Assembly (NCBI GenBank): GCA_021613335.1
Contig: JAJTWR010000063.1
Location: 343,778-407,777, forward strand
DNA: 64,000 nt
From: Whitmania pigra
Lineage: Eukaryota > Annelida > Clitellata > Hirudinida > Haemopidae
Direction of reading: 5' to 3'
A program made the translations under genes and the position numbers. Below, piece after piece: positions 50,583 through 64,000 of this stretch (within the stretch, counting starts at the first letter, position 1; every line of letters begins with the position of its first letter). The notes under the pieces are model-generated. The model ran no database searches, was not told the origin of the DNA, and worked only from the letters and a program-made list of their open reading frames with translations.

Positions 50583-51399
50583 GCTTGATTTTTATTTATT
50601 TTATTTTATTTATTTTATTTATTTTTTTATTAAGTGGGTAGAGGACCGAAGCCTCTTACCTGCCCACTATCAAACAGCAAAGCAATGATGAAAATTAACG
50701 AGAGGTTCAATCAGTAGTAAACGAGAAAAGGAGACAAGTCATATTCATTGAGAAGGGAGGTGAAGCGACTATAGGTGCTAGCTGAAACTAAGCTATTAGG
50801 TATTTTATTCCAAATGTTAATAATTCGATTTGTGAAAAAATATTTGGTGTTGTCTATTGCACAAAAATATGACCTTAGTTTAAATTGATGACCTCTAGTG
50901 GATGAGTAGCTTGCAAATTGAATATGGTTTTTAAGGTGAGTTGATGTTAAATTATTGATGATCCTGTATAATAAGCAGAGGTCAGCTATTAAACGGCGAT
51001 GTTCAAGCGATTTAAGTTGTAGAGCCTTGAGCCGGTCATGGTACTTTAGCTGTCCGACAGCAGAGATGGCCTTGGTAAATTTCTTTTGGATGTTTTCAAT
51101 GTTCTCGATCAGGTATTTATGGTGAGGGTTCCAGACCTGACTGCTGTACTCTAGGATTAGTCTGACATATACGCAGAAAGCTTTGGTGAGAAGATTCTTG
51201 TCCCTGGATGTGAATGATTTGAGAATCAGTTTTGAACGGACTGCAGCTTTGTGTGTGATGTTGTCAATGTGAAGCCGGAATTTTAAGTCTGAGTCTATGA
51301 TGACACCAAGATCTCTGGTTTGATCAACAGTGGTGAGCAGGATATCGTCGATGTAGTATTGTTGTGGGCAGGGTCTATTCCTGCTAAATTCTTCTAGTC
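50583..51399 (-). mobile_element. 5'-truncated CR1/L2-like LINE with open reverse-transcriptase C-terminus
   Basis: On the minus strand an uninterrupted frame of about 230 codons (51399 to the stop at 50711) reads as the end of a CR1/L2-clade ORF2: DLGVIIDSDLKF, SRDKNLLTKAFCVYVR, ILEYSSQVWNPH, IENIQKKFTKAI, LKALQLKSLEHRRLIADL, FFTNRIINIWNKIP. It has no ATG, as expected for an internal fragment. The 3' UTR is short, with a perfect-looking hairpin at 50633-50668 (AGTGGG paired with CCCACT) and a tail of AATAAA/ATAAA repeats (50588-50631). Intact frame and tail suggest a fairly recent, 5'-truncated insertion. Confidence 0.85.
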
Positions 51400-51522
51400 A
51401 TTGCTAGGAAAGTGTAGTTGTACACTTTTACAATTTTTTGGAGACCTCTACATTTACGAAATATTCATTCTTAAATCGAGGAAAATGAATTTGCAGGCGC
51501 GGTACCATGTTTAATAACACAT

Positions 51523-51730
51523 CAATGATTGTATGTGTATCAGTGTTGGATCTTGGGGACCACCCAGTATTACTTTCAAATGGATCCTAATTTCGATGTT
51601 AATGGGTGTGTGTATGTGATAGATGGCAATGATTGTATGTGTATCAGTGTTGGATCATGGGGACCACCCAGTATTACTTTCAAATGGATCCTAATTTCAA
51701 CGTTAATGGGTGTGTGTATGTGATAAATGG
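51523..51730 (+). repeat. Two tandem copies of a 104-bp unit
   Basis: Units starting CAATGATTGTATGTGTATCA at 51523 and 51627 differ at few positions. The open frame across them is a by-product of the repeat. Confidence 0.9.
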
Positions 51731-52812
51731 CACACGTAGATATTCAATTGTTCTTGAAGACCACCCGATAGTTAAAAAAAAACATTAATTTCCCAGGACA
51801 TTTAGATTAGTTCGCGCAATCAAGGACCTCCTTGGAAATCAGGCGGAGTTACAGAACGATAGTTGTCATGTGACTTTTCATTGGATAGTAATGATTATAA
51901 ATTATGTATAAATGTTAATTAAGGCACTTATTTATAAATATGAAGAAAAGTCCTAGGCATAGACTTATAGAGGTAGTCCTAGTCATAGTTATAGTAATTA
52001 GAGTCACAGAAGTAGAGAAATAGTTCTAATTTAAGAAAATTTTTAGAATCGATTTGTTAAGCTTTGTGAAACCAGTGTTTTAGTCAATTTGTTTGGCAAT
52101 AAGTTTGAAAATAGTTATTTTTAATATTCCGCCTTGAAGCTACGCCAATGATTTTGATAGAAATTTTACCCGTTTTCAAAAAGAAAAAAATAACTTTTTT
52201 AAGTTAAATGTAACTCTTTGACTGTAAATGTAACTATTCATATTCTCATTGGTCTTCCGAATATAAAAAAAAAACAAACAATAATCCGGTTGATTTTCAA
52301 ATGAGAAGAGGCTGTTCAAAAACTGTCTGAAATGAGACGCCAATATTCAATGTTTCAACAAAAAAACATAATTATTGTCATAACTATTGATCATACAGTC
52401 TGATCGAAACAATTTGAAAACAAATTTTAGAGCTAAACAGACTTCTGTTTATGCGTCAGTTACGAGACTAAGTTACCCTAACTCTCACCATAACACCAAC
52501 ACCAACTCCGGCACTAATCTTTCAGTTATACGACGATTTAATTGGAATATTTAAACACAAATAACTAAACTGCGATGCCAGAAGGTATTTAATTTATTCA
52601 TTGTTTAAAGAAACATTTAAAAACATGTGGTGAATAATTTTATTAATAATGTTAATTTTTATTTTGCATGGAATCATAATGCAATTTTGTCATCAAATTG
52701 TTCTGCAGTTACGGTGAATTACCATGAATGCTGATTTAGCGCTAAAAGTCAAATAAATAAATGCAGTGCAACATCATCAATCGTCAATCTCAAAATTCTT
52801 AATAACAAGTAA
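51731..52812. other. Spacer downstream of M4
   Basis: No exon or known repeat recognised; AT-rich. No extra cysteine-module exon for M4 found. Confidence 0.5.
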
Positions 52813-55800
52813 TTAACCACGTGACTTCTTGCCTTTATAATTGGCGCAAGTTTCGCAACATAGTTTTGAAAAGAATTCATATCGACAAAAATCGGGTTTC
52901 TTCAAGAGGTCAGGGCAAAAGTACGGTTTGTTGTTGAAGTTTATTCGTTGTTTTTGGTCGCCCATCAAACAGCTCCCTTCAAAAGTGGGATGACCAATTC
53001 AATTGAGTTGGCGACATATTTGTTCGTGAACAAACAAAACATAATTAATCAAGTGCAAATATTCCTTTTTAGCACGTACAATTTTAAATTTGTTAATAAG
53101 TTTTATTTTGCAAACTATGCAACTAACCCTCATTAACCGGAGCTCTTTTGTCGTAAACACATTTCTTGTTCATGCACCAAGTCTTATTACCACATGGAGT
53201 ACCATCCAGAGCTCTCAAATCTGAAAATGAATAGCAGAGGCCGTCTTTGGGATTGTGGCAAGTCATTTTCTGACAAATGCTCCGGTGGGCATCTATCCCT
53301 CTCTGTAAATTACGTTATGGTAATGATTGAGGGTAATGGCTTTGTTATTGCAATAATTTTAGACACTTTAACTTACCAAGCAATTATATGATTTTGCTCC
53401 GTAAAAATGTTGGCAAGATTGGTCCGTCGTGTATCTTTGACCGGGAAGTTCTGAAAGATATTTTTTCACTTCATCATCCGATGGGGTCGGTTCGTTCTTG
53501 AAGCAATTCTTTTTCAAGGTGCTTGAAATTTCAATATTTGCAATTATTGTTGCTGTGCGAAATTTTGAAAATTTAGGAACTAACGATCTCAAATAGTAAG
53601 AAATCGATTGTGCATATTAAATTTATTACATTGATCAAAAATTAGTTGATTGATTTAATCATTAATTATTGGATAGAAAATCTAAATCTAAAAATGAATA
53701 ATGCCACCAGTAAACTCAACAAGACATTTTAAATAATTACGATAAGCAATTTATCTATAACTGAATGTACAAAAATATAGAATATTGCAAAAATTATAAT
53801 TCGATTATAATAACCTGTCAAGAGAACTGATGTACTTTTCAAAATATTTTCTCGAGCAAGGAGAAAAAGTATGATATTTGGAAAAGTTGGATGGCATCTG
53901 CGTCGGTGTCATAATGTAAAGATCCTTTTCTTTACAGGAATTGTGATCACCATCGTGATGTGATCCAACACTACGAACATTTATTTGATTAAATATCACG
54001 ATTAATTTTAAGCACTAGTGAAATTAAGCAAAATTAAAAAAAAAAAACAGCAAAGTAATAAAACATCCTTAAAAACTGCTTAACTGCAAAATCTAATGTA
54101 GTAAACCATATCTAAAAATTAATAATAATAATAATAATATTAATAATAATAATATTAATATTAATAATAACAATAATTAAAATTAGAAGTAAATCGGACA
54201 TTTATTGTTCGTTGTGGAAGGAAGTTTGTAGAGTTTAATTTCTTGTTAACAAAATGGCTGATTATTATTCACCTACATTAATTAGCTAATGGTGCAGAAT
54301 GTATCAACACAATCTAAAAAAAAAAAGGCATGGATATTACTTGTGACCAATTTCATGGGCTGCCAGGCTAACAGTTGTGTATAAAGTTCCACTCTGAGTA
54401 ATCGAGATACCCAGGTTAGTGCAAGCTGTCCCAACGAAAGCCAACCCTGCAGCCTTTACGTCTGAATATCTGATCGTCGTGGTAATTGATGTTAATGATG
54501 AAAAAAAAAAACTGCATTTTTCATAATAAATAAATAATTGAAAAGTTCAAGGTTTTTATTGACCATTTACACATTTATTAAAAATTTACACATTAATTAA
54601 ATGTTTTTTTTACAAGGACATACGTTGTAAAAGCTGCCACAACTCCAATATTTTTGATGATATCAGCTTTTTCTGCTACCCAACTTTTCAACTTGTTCAA
54701 AACAATGGTAAAATTGCGTTGCTGTGGATCTGACATCTTTACGTCCCTGCTTTCGGTGAAGTACGATTCCTTGGGTGTCTAAAGTTATATTTTTTTATTA
54801 ATTAATAATATTTATTAATTTAAAACATTTTGGAAAACCTTAATCTCAATAACTCTTTACCTGTGCAATGTAGTATCCGGACAGTGTACACTTGTATCTG
54901 TAAGGTCCAGTATCGATAGAGCTGTATCGTTTGCTAATCTGAAACCAGTATAAAAAGCATGGCATAATTTAATGTTATATTATTATTCGACGTAAACCTA
55001 GAAATAATTTCAAATATTAAGTTAGATTTTGCAGAGTCCAAAATTTGTCAATAAATACAATACAGCTTATTTTACATTACACAATTTACAAGTGAATTAA
55101 ATATAATGTTGCAATACCATTAATTAATTAATAAGCTAGTAAGTAACTTAATATTCATTTAATCCCTAATAATATTACTTATTAAAATATTTCCAGAAAT
55201 AAAGTTTACTATTATAACCTCTTCTATGAGATGGGCATAAAAGTATCGGATGTTGGCGATGGCTGCATTTTTGTCATTTCCTTCGAGACTCAACCATCTG
55301 ATGAGCATTTATTAACCATCACATAAAATGCTAATTTACTAAATCTATTTAGCGCAATTTTAAAATAATAATTTATTGTATAGCTCGAGCAATGGTTACG
55401 TTACCGTAGTTACAAGTTGTAAATTTTGTTTAGAAAATGTGTATTACCACCACAATGTCGGTTTTACAATTTATAATATTAGATAATTTGTTAAATTATT
55501 GCATTTATCACAAATGTTGTTCCAACCCACTTTTTATAAAGACTGAAGTCGATAACCACAAAAACCTTCAGCAACAAATTTTCAACTTTTGCATTTACTG
55601 CTTCTTCCAACTCTTTTCAAATATCACATAAAATATTTAGAAAATAAATAATATTGTTTGTGGTCATACTTTACAAACCAACCTTCGTAGACACTGTCCT
55701 CCTTCAGATTAAATTCTAAGGCTTGTGCGTTGTGATCAACAACTGGTAATGTGTAATAAAAAATAAATTAATTTAAACGGAATGTAAGAAATTATTAAAA

Positions 55801-55937
55801 AGAAAATTAGCTCTAATAATACTGTTAGTATCCTCTGCAGCTATTTGCGTTTGTAATCTTATACAAAACCTACCTGCATTGAGGGCGAGCGGGGACAAAA
55901 TCAAGGCAAGGCCCACGAATCCAACAATGCCGTTCAT
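52813..55937 (-). CDS. M4: secreted ADAMTS-like metalloprotease with one PLAC/ShKT-like module
   Basis: Exons 55874-55937, 55683-55742, 55531-55612, 55219-55297, 54861-54938, 54624-54778, 54341-54469, 53815-53970, 53377-53521, 53128-53302 and 52813-52976 join in frame to 428 aa. Signal peptide MNGIVGFVGLALILSPLALNA; short propeptide without a basic cleavage site; catalytic start ENLLLKVFVVIDFSLYKK; zinc site HEIGHNVGSHHD; Met-turn YIMTP; FSPCS; LPGQRYTTDQSC; DGTPCGNKTWC; then one module (CLMGD, CPDLLKKPDFC, LCCETC) and stop after SRG. Here the single module is the true last exon, with its own in-frame stop. Phases equal those of M1-M3. Confidence 0.87.
54121..54180 (+). repeat. (TAA)n microsatellite in M4 intron 7
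   Basis: Short interrupted TAA/TAT tract between catalytic exons. Confidence 0.9.
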
Positions 55938-55992
55938 CGTTCTGGCAATGAACTTGCAAAGTTCAACTCAAATCTCTTGACTGCATCTCTTA

Positions 55993-56002
55993 CTTTTATA
56001 TC
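55993..56002 (-). promoter_or_regulatory. TATA box of M4
   Basis: GATATAAAAG on the minus strand, 56 bases upstream of the M4 start codon. Confidence 0.6.
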
Positions 56003-56003
56003 T

Positions 56004-57411
56004 TTAGGTTTAATAAAAACTGCATTGTCATTTTTTTAAGTGTTTCAAATGGTGGGGAGTTGAATTAAGTGCAAAGAGATTTCATGGCAACGCCTAGAAG
56101 CAGATGAAACGGTTCAACTTGTAAAGATTTATTACTTACAGTCCACAACTGTTGATGTCGTCTAGTACATCGGTTTAAATTTAGTAAAACCACAAAGAAA
56201 AACAGGTTATAATAATTTATTTTGTCAAAAAAAAATGTAGTCGATAAAACAGCTTTATTGAGGAATTATTTTTTCTAGAATTTTGAAACTTTATTCAAAT
56301 TATATTAAACTAAATAATAGCATAGCTTACAACATGTAAACCATTAAAAATTAGTTAAATTAGTTAAAGCCTCGATTCCAAATAAACTATTCTTACAAAT
56401 TAATAATTCTAATTTAAGTGTCTTACAACAGTCCTTTTAATATTCATAATAATTCTGCAGGTAACCATTCCAAGCGTCTATTTCCATAATCTCGGTCTTC
56501 AATATTAATGTTCATTATTATTACAACATTAATAATTATTATTATAGCATGTTATAATTATTTAAATTAAATTATAATTATTTAATAAATATTCTGTTAT
56601 TATTATTATTATTATTGTTATTATTAACAACTTTATTGAAAATGAATTATAACCAATAGTCAAGTACACTCGAACCTAAAATTAATAATGATCGGCTAAA
56701 AATAGGATTTATATGATATAATGATTTTGCTTTTAATTATTAATTATCAAAATTGGCGAACTTCTCATCGGATGACGCAATGATCAATATGACAAGGACG
56801 GAAAATAAATAATAATTTGATTATGTTAAAAAAATACACCTGGCTCTAGTAATTCATGATTTAAATATATTTGCATTTATTCGATATTTTGAGTTTCTTT
56901 TGTAGCCGAACAGGATGTAAAGGCGATTTTTAATCAATCTACCATTTAAAATGTAAAATGCCCCTTACCGAGAGCGATCTCTGGCAAACTCCGAGAATTG
57001 GTTGCGAACATGGTACATTACATTCGGCTGTTCTGCACGAAGGAAGATACAGTGGGAGAATCACCAGATTTTAAGATTTGGATTACAAACCGAAAGTTTA
57101 CCATCATTTTGAAATGAGAACAAAAAGATATGCTTAGTAAAGAATGTAAAAGTGTCAAAATTTGCGCCAGTCTGATATTTCAGATGTTATTTAAATAAAA
57201 AAATAACATGATTGATATCGAATCATTTTATTGCAATAAAATATTTCATCTTCAAATATTCAAAATCGGCAACTGGTAAAAATGTCAGTTTAATTTATTC
57301 GCATAAATTAATACTGTAATACTATATAATAAAAATAACCAATTAAGAATATTTTAAACTACATAAAGTGCATCTAAAGATATTTTGTAATGGTCTTAGC
57401 AATCTTTGCCT
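56004..57411. other. Spacer between M4 and M5
   Basis: AT-rich, with a short ATT tract (56597-56625). No exon recognised. Confidence 0.5.
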
Positions 57412-60565
<3,154 letters not shown>

Positions 60566-60610
60566 GTTCGCTTCAATTGAAGACAACGATAATCCTGAAA
60601 TGAAGTCTTA

Positions 60611-60621
60611 CTATTTATATT
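60611..60621 (-). promoter_or_regulatory. TATA box of M5
   Basis: AATATAAATAG on the minus strand, 46 bases upstream of the M5 start codon. Confidence 0.6.
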
Positions 60622-60629
60622 GAGAAGAT

Positions 60630-62190
60630 CAAAGCCAATTTCGAATCAGACTGCCCTAGGGTTCAGTGCTAGTTGCTAAGCAACGTCTCGTGTGAGGTAT
60701 TGTGCGAGGTAAATAGTCTATGTTAGAATTGACAAAGTTTCTAGACATTGTGATATCGTAAGCCTTTTCTGACCCTGATTTGGTTTTGGTATGCTAACGT
60801 CACTTTGTAGCCTTGAAATTTAGTTGTCTGTTTTGCAATTTGATGATAACAAGAAATGATGGTAAACCGGTAGAATACGAAATGTTTGGTTGTATTTGAT
60901 TTTTTAATTTGCATAGATTATTTCCATTTAATAATGACTAGATTTATTTATTGTATATTCAAATTTTAAACTGTTTCTTAATGAATGCTTAATTTGTTCA
61001 AGGTTATTAACATTCATGTCCCCTTCAATTGCTATTTGCTAAAGAAAGTATGGCAACCAAGCGTTCTCCAATCGTTTGACTGAATAAATTAATTCAATTA
61101 GACAAATATAATTATATATGATGTAGGACTTTATTTGCAATTATTTCTTTGTAATACTTGACGAAATTTATGCTGACATGAGGTACTCCAATCAGCCAGC
61201 ATTCATTAAGCAATTCATGATGCAACATGTAGTATTGCATAATGTGAGGTAAATAGTCATTGACATCAAAGGTTTCCAAAAATTCTCTCTTATTTTAAAT
61301 TATTTAATAAATTAAGATTAAATAATTAAAGTAATTTAAATTAATTAAATAAGTATATTAAGTATTTCAATAGTAGATTGCCGTTTAGTTCTTGGTCTAT
61401 ATTAATATGTATAAGCAACAAAGATTATTCGGATAGCCAACATTTATGCTTTTCTCATCTACAGAACTGTTATTACCAATTTGTTTGTCTTAATTTAGAG
61501 TTTAATTCATGCATTTTAATATATTTATGATATGTCAATTTATTCGCCTAGACATATTTTAAAATGTTCTCAGCTGACATGTTGGACAACATGCGCAAAA
61601 CAATCTCTTTACGTTTCCTTAAGTGTTTTGCTAACTGAAATATTATCGACAATTAAGGTCAAAGTTGGTGCTACGTTTGACAGCTATTAGCAATTGTTTA
61701 CTAGTGGTTCAACAGGTTGGGATTTGGGGTTGGCATTTAAACAATAGTATCGAAGGCCATATAAAGCATTTGTTAATAAATTTATTATCATTATTTGAAT
61801 ATTGTTATCCATATTAATTTATTTATTATATATAATATTATATATATTATATTTATTTTTTCTATAAGTAGCCAGATTAATGTGACGGAGGCAGTAGTTC
61901 CGATGTAGACTGGAATAACAATTATGAATAGCCAATTTTGCTTAAACAAGCATGGATAAAAATGCAAGTACTCTTTTTTTCGCGTTTAACTCAATTTGAT
62001 TTACTAGGAATAGTACCAAAGTATCACTCCAACTTGTCAATTGATAAATTATTATTAAATGTTAGAGTAACGTTCAAATGAAATTGGTTTAATAGTATAA
62101 CTTGTAAAAATAAAATTAACCATTAAAATGAGAATGAGACTGAAACTGTCCTAAACACAAAAAAATAAATTGAGCTGAAAAGTCGTTACT
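60630..62190. other. Spacer left of the orphan exon
   Basis: AT-rich with no exon or transposon that I recognise. Confidence 0.5.
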
Positions 62191-62326
62191 TTAGTTGTTA
62201 ATTGCTAAAATAAATTTCATTTCAACGTTATCATTGGAAAGTGTGACACTGGGTAAAGGAATGATGGCTAGGAGAAGCATCATTGTGCAGAAGTAGACCA
62301 AGATGTGGTTTTGTGGAGCATCATCC
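62191..62326 (-). other. Candidate isolated membrane exon
   Basis: After an acceptor-like ATCCCAG the minus strand reads DDAPQNHILVYFCTMMLLL and then AIIPLPSVTLS, an acidic end and a stop (62191-62193). The start DAP followed by one hydrophobic helix resembles the last exon of gene B, but the phase is not the usual phase 1 and no partner exon is visible nearby. Confidence 0.25.
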
Positions 62327-62910
62327 TGGGATACATCCTGCTATTCTCCATTTTTCAAACTACTTTCATTTTGTCTGAAATGTTGTTTTAATCGATTAGA
62401 AATCTGCCTAGCAAGACTAGTTAAACATCGTTTCAATCTATAACTAGCTAACATTGAATTTCATGTTTTGGTCAGTGGTTGAGAAGTAACTAACAAAAGT
62501 CAACTCAAATGTAGCGATAACAGAGATTATCAGGATTGTGAGTTGGAGATTGGGTTAGGGTTAGGATTATGTAAATTATTTTATTGTTATTAATTAATAA
62601 TTATTATTAGGATTAAGGGTTTGGATTAAGGGTAGGGGTGGGGATGGAGGCGGGTACCAAAAGCTGCAGCCCTTGAGTTGGTTTTTATTAAATCAATACA
62701 AAATGCGTTGTCCAATTCATCAATTGATTTTATTGCCCCTTTAATTTAATAATCTATTACTATCACAATCAATTTATTACTAGAGGCCTTCAGTTGATTT
62801 CCAATTGTTAGTAATCATTTCTTTGGCCTTATTTGTATATAACTATTATATTTCGAATAATCTTATTTAAGACTGAGTTATAAATTTATTATATTAATAA
62901 TATAATATTT

Positions 62911-63161
<251 letters not shown>

Positions 63162-63529
63162 TAGAAATTAATCTTCATTTCTCAATGGTAGTCCGACATT
63201 GCAGTTTTAGATTTTCTAAGGCGATGTACCCAGACTTTTGATAAATAATGAGTATTTTTAGTAAGACATCAGTCATGCTGGGACGTCTGCGATTATCTTG
63301 CATATTACAAGGTCACTAGTTATTCCATGCAATATAAAAATAAAATTAAATTTTTATTATAAGTAAGACAAAGTTGAGAACTCTCGATTATTTTTAACTG
63401 GTTTTTATTATGTTTTTGTTCTTTAAACTTTTACAAAAATATCAAATATTTCACATTCAATGTGATAGACGTTGACGATAACAAATGAGTTGGTGTCATT
63501 AAAGTCAAGCCAAATTAGTATTCAAAGTT

Positions 63530-63771
63530 CTATTCCACGTGAAATTCCATTTCGACGGAGGATGCAGATGCAGATGATTGGTTAGATGCTGCAGATTTCG
63601 CTTTTGTAGAAGCGGCATAGAAAAATCCAAAGCATAAAAGCATCCACAAAATGATGAAGAGGAAAATTCCAAAATAAGGTACTTTTGAAGTAGTGCAATC
63701 GAAGGATCCAGGCATGTTTATGCAGATTTTAGACGTTCCATCGCAAGGATTTCCCGAACATTCGTCTATGT
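63530..63771 (-). CDS. Last exon of another EGF-transmembrane gene (partial)
   Basis: The terminal exon follows an acceptor (CATTACAG) and is phase 1: DIDECSGNPCDGTSKIC, then NMPGSFDC as a shortened calcium-binding EGF lacking its last cysteine pair, followed directly by one transmembrane helix (IFLFIILWMLLCFGFFYA), a Ser/Ala-rich linker and the acidic end MEFHVE. Upstream exons lie beyond the right edge. It shares the D-I-D-E-C exon style with genes B-D but fuses EGF and membrane helix in one exon, so it is a separate subfamily or a related receptor. Confidence 0.75.
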
Positions 63772-64000
63772 CTGTAATGTTTATCACTTTTCAATTTCAG
63801 TGCATCATTTCAGTGTTTGTAATTTAGAAATCGACATAAAATATTATAATTTGGCGTGCACGTTAGCATTTATGGACTTACCATAATGTAACTTAACATT
63901 AATATTCAGTAAAAGCGCTTTGACCTAATAATTCCAAAAACTGAATAGGTTATTAATCGATATTAACATAAAGTTATATTATTTAAATAATAATTAAATG

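Noticed and set aside
62548..62572. Telomere-like TTAGGG doublet (also CCCTAACCCTAA near 24250)
   Set aside because: Only two units at each place; too short to claim an interstitial telomere.

Overview
The window is nuclear DNA of an AT-rich, intron-dense invertebrate animal. Genes are split into many exons of about 60-210 bp with GT-AG (a few GC-AG) introns. The proteins are animal extracellular types: calcium-binding EGF modules, WSC, an ADAMTS-like zinc protease, and an ML lipid-binding fold. Between them lie remnants of LTR, hAT, Tc1, LINE and SINE-like elements and long (TAA)n tracts. The phylum cannot be fixed by eye; a sponge, cnidarian or other marine invertebrate would fit, but that is inference. 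All exon models were built by hand from splice signals, frame bookkeeping and comparison between the paralogues in the window.

Layout. 1-3 kb is a transposon graveyard: the 3' end of a non-autonomous LTR element, a SINE-like repeat, a Tc1 remnant and a possible Helitron end. 3.3-27.5 kb holds four minus-strand members of one gene family. The predicted protein order is signal peptide, fucolectin/F5-8-like beta-sandwich, WSC domain, a small module with one conserved exon, a run of EGF modules, a transmembrane helix and a short tail. Copy A (3.3-6.3 kb) is a relic. Copy B (8.2-15.0 kb) is complete with ten EGF modules. Copy C (18.1-22.1 kb) is a recent duplicate of B that lost six EGF exons, leaving its membrane exon unusable. 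Copy D (23.1-27.5 kb) is older, divergent and complete with seven EGF modules. The B/C duplication is bounded by two copies of the same hAT remnant. Members of one LTR family inserted into B after the duplication, because C keeps the empty sites.

31.3-33.5 kb carries the only convincing plus-strand host gene, a secreted ML (MD-2/NPC2/GM2A-type) lipid-recognition protein. 34.4-60.6 kb is a tandem array of five minus-strand genes (M1-M5) for secreted ADAMTS-like M12B metalloproteases. Each has HEIGHxxGxxHD, a Met-turn, a cysteine-rich LPG...C...C / C-G-N-K-x-W-C region, and then one to five six-cysteine CC-x2-C modules of PLAC/ShKT type. Exon phases are almost identical in all five, so they arose by tandem duplication; they differ in number of C-terminal modules and in presence of a furin-like site. 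A TATA-like box lies 40-95 bases upstream of each start. The right edge holds the last exon of another EGF-transmembrane gene.

Together the window is a lineage-expanded cluster of extracellular genes: carbohydrate-binding/EGF surface proteins next to secreted zinc proteases and a lipid-binding protein. This would suit matrix, defence, allorecognition or secretion functions, but the sequence alone does not say which.
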